Shown here: piece after piece, positions 6,039 to 8,542 of the stretch | Layout of the letters: every line of letters starts with the position of its first letter | How positions within the stretch are numbered: position 1 is the stretch's first letter | Notes under the pieces: model-generated | Databases searched by the model: none | Told to the model about the DNA's origin: nothing | The model's input: only the letters and a program-made list of their open reading frames with translations | Source: Desulfobacteraceae bacterium UBA5623 | GTDB taxonomy: Bacteria > Desulfobacterota > DSM-4660 > Desulfatiglandales > Desulfatiglandaceae | Assembly (NCBI GenBank): GCA_002424495.1 | Contig: DIKH01000152.1 | Coordinates: forward strand, 1 to 8,542 | Direction: 5' to 3' | DNA length: 8,542 nt | Position numbers and translations under genes: made by a program

Positions 6039-6667
6039 ACATCATAAGTGGTGGAAACCTTCGACGTGGATTGTCTGTTCTTGGGACGTTAGCGGTTCTT
6101 CTGTTTGTTTGCGGTATGGCCTTTGCCTCAGGCGGCGGGGAGTCTTCCGGCGGCCATGGAGGAGGCCATAGCAGCGGTCAGATGCTGGATCTACTGTATC
6201 GTGTTATCAATTTTTCATTGCTGATAATTATCCTCTTCATTGTTGTTAGAAAAACCTCTATAAAGGATTTTTTTTCCAATCGCAGGGAAGAAATCAAGAA
6301 AAACTTCGAGGAGCTTAACGAGAAAAAGTTGCTTGCCGAGAGACACTATCAAGATCTGGAAAAGAAGATAAGGGATTTTGAATCAAGCAGGAATGAAATT
6401 ATCGCCCAGTACAAGGCAGAAGGTATCGCAGAAAGAGACAGAATAATCGCCGAGGCCGAGCAAAGGTCCAAGCAGATCCTGAATCAGGCAGAGTTGACCA
6501 TTCAGCGTGAGATCCAGGCCGCAGGGGAAAGGTTGAAGAGAGAAGTCCTCGACAGCTCTGCAAGGCAGGCACAGGAGATCCTGGCAAGGGAAATGAAAGA
6601 CAGTGACCAGGATCATCTGGTGGATGAATTTATAAAAAGCATTGAAAAGGTGGAGAAACTACATTGA
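6035..6667 (+). CDS. atpF: F1Fo ATP synthase subunit b with N-terminal extension
   Basis: This 210-aa protein is the second stalk subunit of Fo. The functional b region begins near residue 52: a membrane helix (LLYRVINFSLLIIILFIVV, 53-71), then a long charged coiled coil to residue 210. Ahead of it is an extension absent from E. coli b. It has a basic start (LRRG), a hydrophobic run (LSVLGTLAVLLFVCGM) and AFAS near residue 30, which looks like a signal peptidase site. A Gly/Ser/His linker (about 32-48, SGGGESSGGHGGGHSSG) follows. Such signal-bearing b subunits are known in deltaproteobacteria. Removal of the leader would leave the expected N-out topology. GGGGAG lies about 9 nt before the ATG. 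The start overlaps the atpX stop as ATGA, and the end overlaps the atpH start as TTGA, implying translational coupling. Confidence 0.95.
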   Translation: MNIISGGNLRRGLSVLGTLAVLLFVCGMAFASGGGESSGGHGGGHSSGQMLDLLYRVINFSLLIIILFIVVRKTSIKDFFSNRREEIKKNFEELNEKKLLAERHYQDLEKKIRDFESSRNEIIAQYKAEGIAERDRIIAEAEQRSKQILNQAELTIQREIQAAGERLKREVLDSSARQAQEILAREMKDSDQDHLVDEFIKSIEKVEKLH

Positions 6668-7215
6668 TTGATTCTAAAATTTCTAGGAGATATGCCAAGG
6701 CCTTGCTAAGCCTGGGGCAGGAAGACGGAAACTATCTGGAATACGGGCAGAATCTCAAGGAATTTGCAGAGTTCTGCTCTGCAAATGAGGAGCTTTTTCA
6801 GGTTATCTCCAACCAGATATTTATTACAGAAGATCGAAAGAAGATCCTGGAAAAGATCCTGGAAAAGACTCCTTTTTCAGATATGGTGAAAAACTATCTA
6901 AGGCTCCTTCTTGATAAAAACAGAATAGGATCTGTCAAAGAAATTACAGATCACTACCAAAGGCTTACTGACGATATTTCAAATATAGTCCGGGCTGAGC
7001 TCATCACTGCAAGGCCCTTGAAGGATGATGCATTGAAAAAAATTGTTCAGGCCCTCAACAGGCTTACTTCTAAAGATGTCAAGGTTGAGATAAAGGAAGA
7101 TGCCTCCATCATGGGGGGCCTTATTGTAAAAACCGGTGATCTGGTAATTGATGGCAGTGTCAAGACCCAGCTGGAAGGGTTAAGAGAATCATTAAAAAGG
7201 GGTGAATATAACTAA
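6664..7215 (+). CDS. atpH: F1 ATP synthase subunit delta (OSCP)
   Basis: This 183-aa protein is the delta subunit, which sits on top of F1 and links it to the b/b' stalk. The N-terminal helical domain opens with ISRRYAKALLSLG, typical of the family. The C-terminal domain carries the conserved GGLIVKTGDLVIDGSVKTQL (151-170). Length is normal. Translation begins at TTG 6664: the frame has no ATG near the expected start, the N-terminus aligns from here, and GGAG lies 8 nt upstream. The TTG overlaps the atpF stop (TTGA). The gene contains a short tandem repeat at 6841-6864 (AAGATCCTGGAA twice), encoding KILE repeated within a helix, probably a harmless local duplication. The stop overlaps the atpA start by one base. 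Confidence 0.96.
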   Translation: MIDSKISRRYAKALLSLGQEDGNYLEYGQNLKEFAEFCSANEELFQVISNQIFITEDRKKILEKILEKTPFSDMVKNYLRLLLDKNRIGSVKEITDHYQRLTDDISNIVRAELITARPLKDDALKKIVQALNRLTSKDVKVEIKEDASIMGGLIVKTGDLVIDGSVKTQLEGLRESLKRGEYN

Positions 7216-8542
7216 TGGAAATCAAAGCAGAAGAGATAAGTCAGATAATCCGCGGCCAGATTAAGGATTATGAAAAAAAGGTGGAGGTGAGCGAGACTGG
7301 CACGGTTCTATCCGTTGGTGACGGCATCGCTCGTGTCTATGGACTCGAAAAGGCCATGGCAATGGAGATGGTCGAGTTTCCAGGCGGTATCTTCGGCCTC
7401 TGTCTGAACCTTGAAGAAGACAATGTTGGTGTCGCCATCATGGGAAGCGACCAGCACATCAAAGAAGGCGCCATTGTTAAGAGGACCGGTAAGATCGCCC
7501 AGGTTCCTGTGGGTGAGGCAGTCCTTGGCCGCGTTATTGATGCAGTCGGAAACCCCATTGACGGCAAGGGACCGATCAATGCCAATGAGTTCCGCCGTAT
7601 TGAGATGGTAGCGCCAGGTGTTATTGCAAGACAGTCGGTCAAGGAGCCCATGTTCACCGGGGTCAAGGCTATTGATGCAATGACGCCTATCGGACGCGGT
7701 CAGCGTGAGCTGATCATTGGCGACCGCCAGATCGGAAAGACCGCAATATGCGTTGATTCAATCATCAATCAAAAAGACACGGACATTTATTGTATCTATG
7801 TTGCCACGGGCCAGAAGAAGTCTACCGTCGCCCAGGTGGTTGATGTCCTTGAGCGTCATGGCGCAATGAAGTATACCACTGTTGTTGCCGCCTGCGCCAG
7901 TGACCCCGCCACCCAGCAGTTTATTTCTCCTTATACCGGTTGCGCAATCGGTGAATATTACCGCGACCAGGGCAAGCACGCGCTGATAATCTATGACGAT
8001 CTTTCAAAACAGGCCACTGCCTACAGGCAGGTCTCTCTGCTCCTGCGTCGTCCACCAGGTCGTGAGGCGTTCCCTGGGGATATTTTTTATAACCACTCAA
8101 GGCTCCTTGAAAGAGCTGCTAAACTCAATGAGGCCCTTGGGGCGGGAACACTTACTGCCCTTCCAATCATCGAAACCCAGGCAGGCGACGTTTCGGCCTA
8201 CATCCCTACCAATGTTATTTCCATTACTGACGGTCAGGTCTATCTGGAGCCATCCCTTTTCTTTTCAGGCGTCCGGCCGGCCATTAACGTCGGTCTGTCC
8301 GTCTCCCGCGTCGGTGGCGCGGCCCAGACAAAGGCCATGAAGAAGGTGGCTGGAACACTTCGTCTGGACATGGCCCAGTTCAGGGAACTGGAGGCCTTTG
8401 CCGCCTTTGGCAGCGACCTCGACAAGGGCACGCAGCGACAGCTCAACAGGGGGCGCAGGCTTGTTGAAATCCTGAAACAGCCCCAGTATCAGCCCATGTC
8501 AGCAGAAAAAGAGGTTGCGATACTTTTTGCAGGCGCAAACGG
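7215..8542 (+). CDS. atpA: F1 ATP synthase subunit alpha, 3'-truncated by window edge
   Basis: The frame opens at ATG 7215, inside TAATG shared with the atpH stop, and runs to the window edge: 442 complete codons of about 500-510 expected. Alpha forms the alpha3beta3 head with beta and carries non-catalytic nucleotide sites. The order is an N-terminal helix, a beta-barrel (SVGDGIARVYGL near 33), the P-loop GDRQIGKT (169-176), the Walker B region ALIIYDDLSKQA (256-267), and SVSRVGGAAQTKAMK with the arginine finger Arg365. The C-terminal helical domain is only partly present. The P-loop has Ile173 where E. coli has Thr, a substitution I recall as common in deltaproteobacterial alpha subunits. 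No disruption is seen. The remaining atp genes (gamma, beta, epsilon) would be expected beyond the edge. Confidence 0.98.
   Translation, partial: MEIKAEEISQIIRGQIKDYEKKVEVSETGTVLSVGDGIARVYGLEKAMAMEMVEFPGGIFGLCLNLEEDNVGVAIMGSDQHIKEGAIVKRTGKIAQVPVGEAVLGRVIDAVGNPIDGKGPINANEFRRIEMVAPGVIARQSVKEPMFTGVKAIDAMTPIGRGQRELIIGDRQIGKTAICVDSIINQKDTDIYCIYVATGQKKSTVAQVVDVLERHGAMKYTTVVAACASDPATQQFISPYTGCAIGEYYRDQGKHALIIYDDLSKQATAYRQVSLLLRRPPGREAFPGDIFYNHSRLLERAAKLNEALGAGTLTALPIIETQAGDVSAYIPTNVISITDGQVYLEPSLFFSGVRPAINVGLSVSRVGGAAQTKAMKKVAGTLRLDMAQFRELEAFAAFGSDLDKGTQRQLNRGRRLVEILKQPQYQPMSAEKEVAILFAGAN

Noticed and set aside
5863..6171. 102-codon plus-strand frame across the atpX/atpF junction
   Set aside because: It overlaps two recognised ATP synthase subunits in another frame; both real genes are intact, so there is no sign of a frameshift.
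6841..6864. Tandem 12-bp repeat in atpH
   Set aside because: It keeps the frame within a helical region of a normal-length subunit and needs no special explanation.
7719..7742. P-loop Ile173 in atpA as a possible defect
   Set aside because: Lys175 and Thr176 are intact, and isoleucine at this site is familiar from other deltaproteobacterial alpha subunits, so it is normal variation.

Overview
The window looks like chromosomal DNA of an anaerobic Desulfobacterota (deltaproteobacterial) organism. Three things suggest this. The ATP synthase operon starts with two b-type genes (b' then b) and lacks atpB/atpE directly upstream. Subunit b carries a signal-peptide-like N-terminal extension, as often seen in that group. 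An AmmeMemoRadiSam-type gene set lies next to it. This placement is from gene content and protein style only; no rRNA or other marker is present.

Layout. Positions 1-147 are AT-rich with no gene. From 148 to 5016 the minus strand carries, in transcription order: an AMMECR1-domain protein with a signal peptide (AmrA-like, 4291-5016); a polytopic membrane protein with a spermidine-synthase-like Rossmann domain between two transmembrane blocks (2122-4221); a radical SAM enzyme of the AmrS family with a Tat-like leader (944-2119); a doubtful 53-codon ORF (763-924); and a coiled-coil protein (148-741). The first three genes are close (69 nt, then 2 nt apart) and probably form one operon. A gene-poor divergent region (5017-5609) holds candidate promoters for both directions, a 12-bp perfect palindrome, possible stem-loops and a possible 35-codon ORF. 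From 5610 to the right edge the plus strand carries atpX (b'), atpF (b), atpH (delta) and the first 442 codons of atpA (alpha). Every junction in this operon overlaps by 1-4 nt.

Function. The right half is the start of a standard F1Fo ATP synthase operon: two different b-type stator subunits, the delta/OSCP subunit that joins them to F1, and alpha. The left half is less ordinary. AMMECR1 and AmrS proteins usually belong to a three-part system with a Memo-family protein. Memo is absent from this operon, and a membrane-embedded spermidine-synthase-like protein sits between the two partners. Both soluble partners have leader-like N-termini, so the reaction may take place at or outside the cytoplasmic membrane. 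I find this cluster the most interesting part of the window; its chemistry cannot be read from the sequence. No tRNA, rRNA, CRISPR array or insertion sequence was seen.
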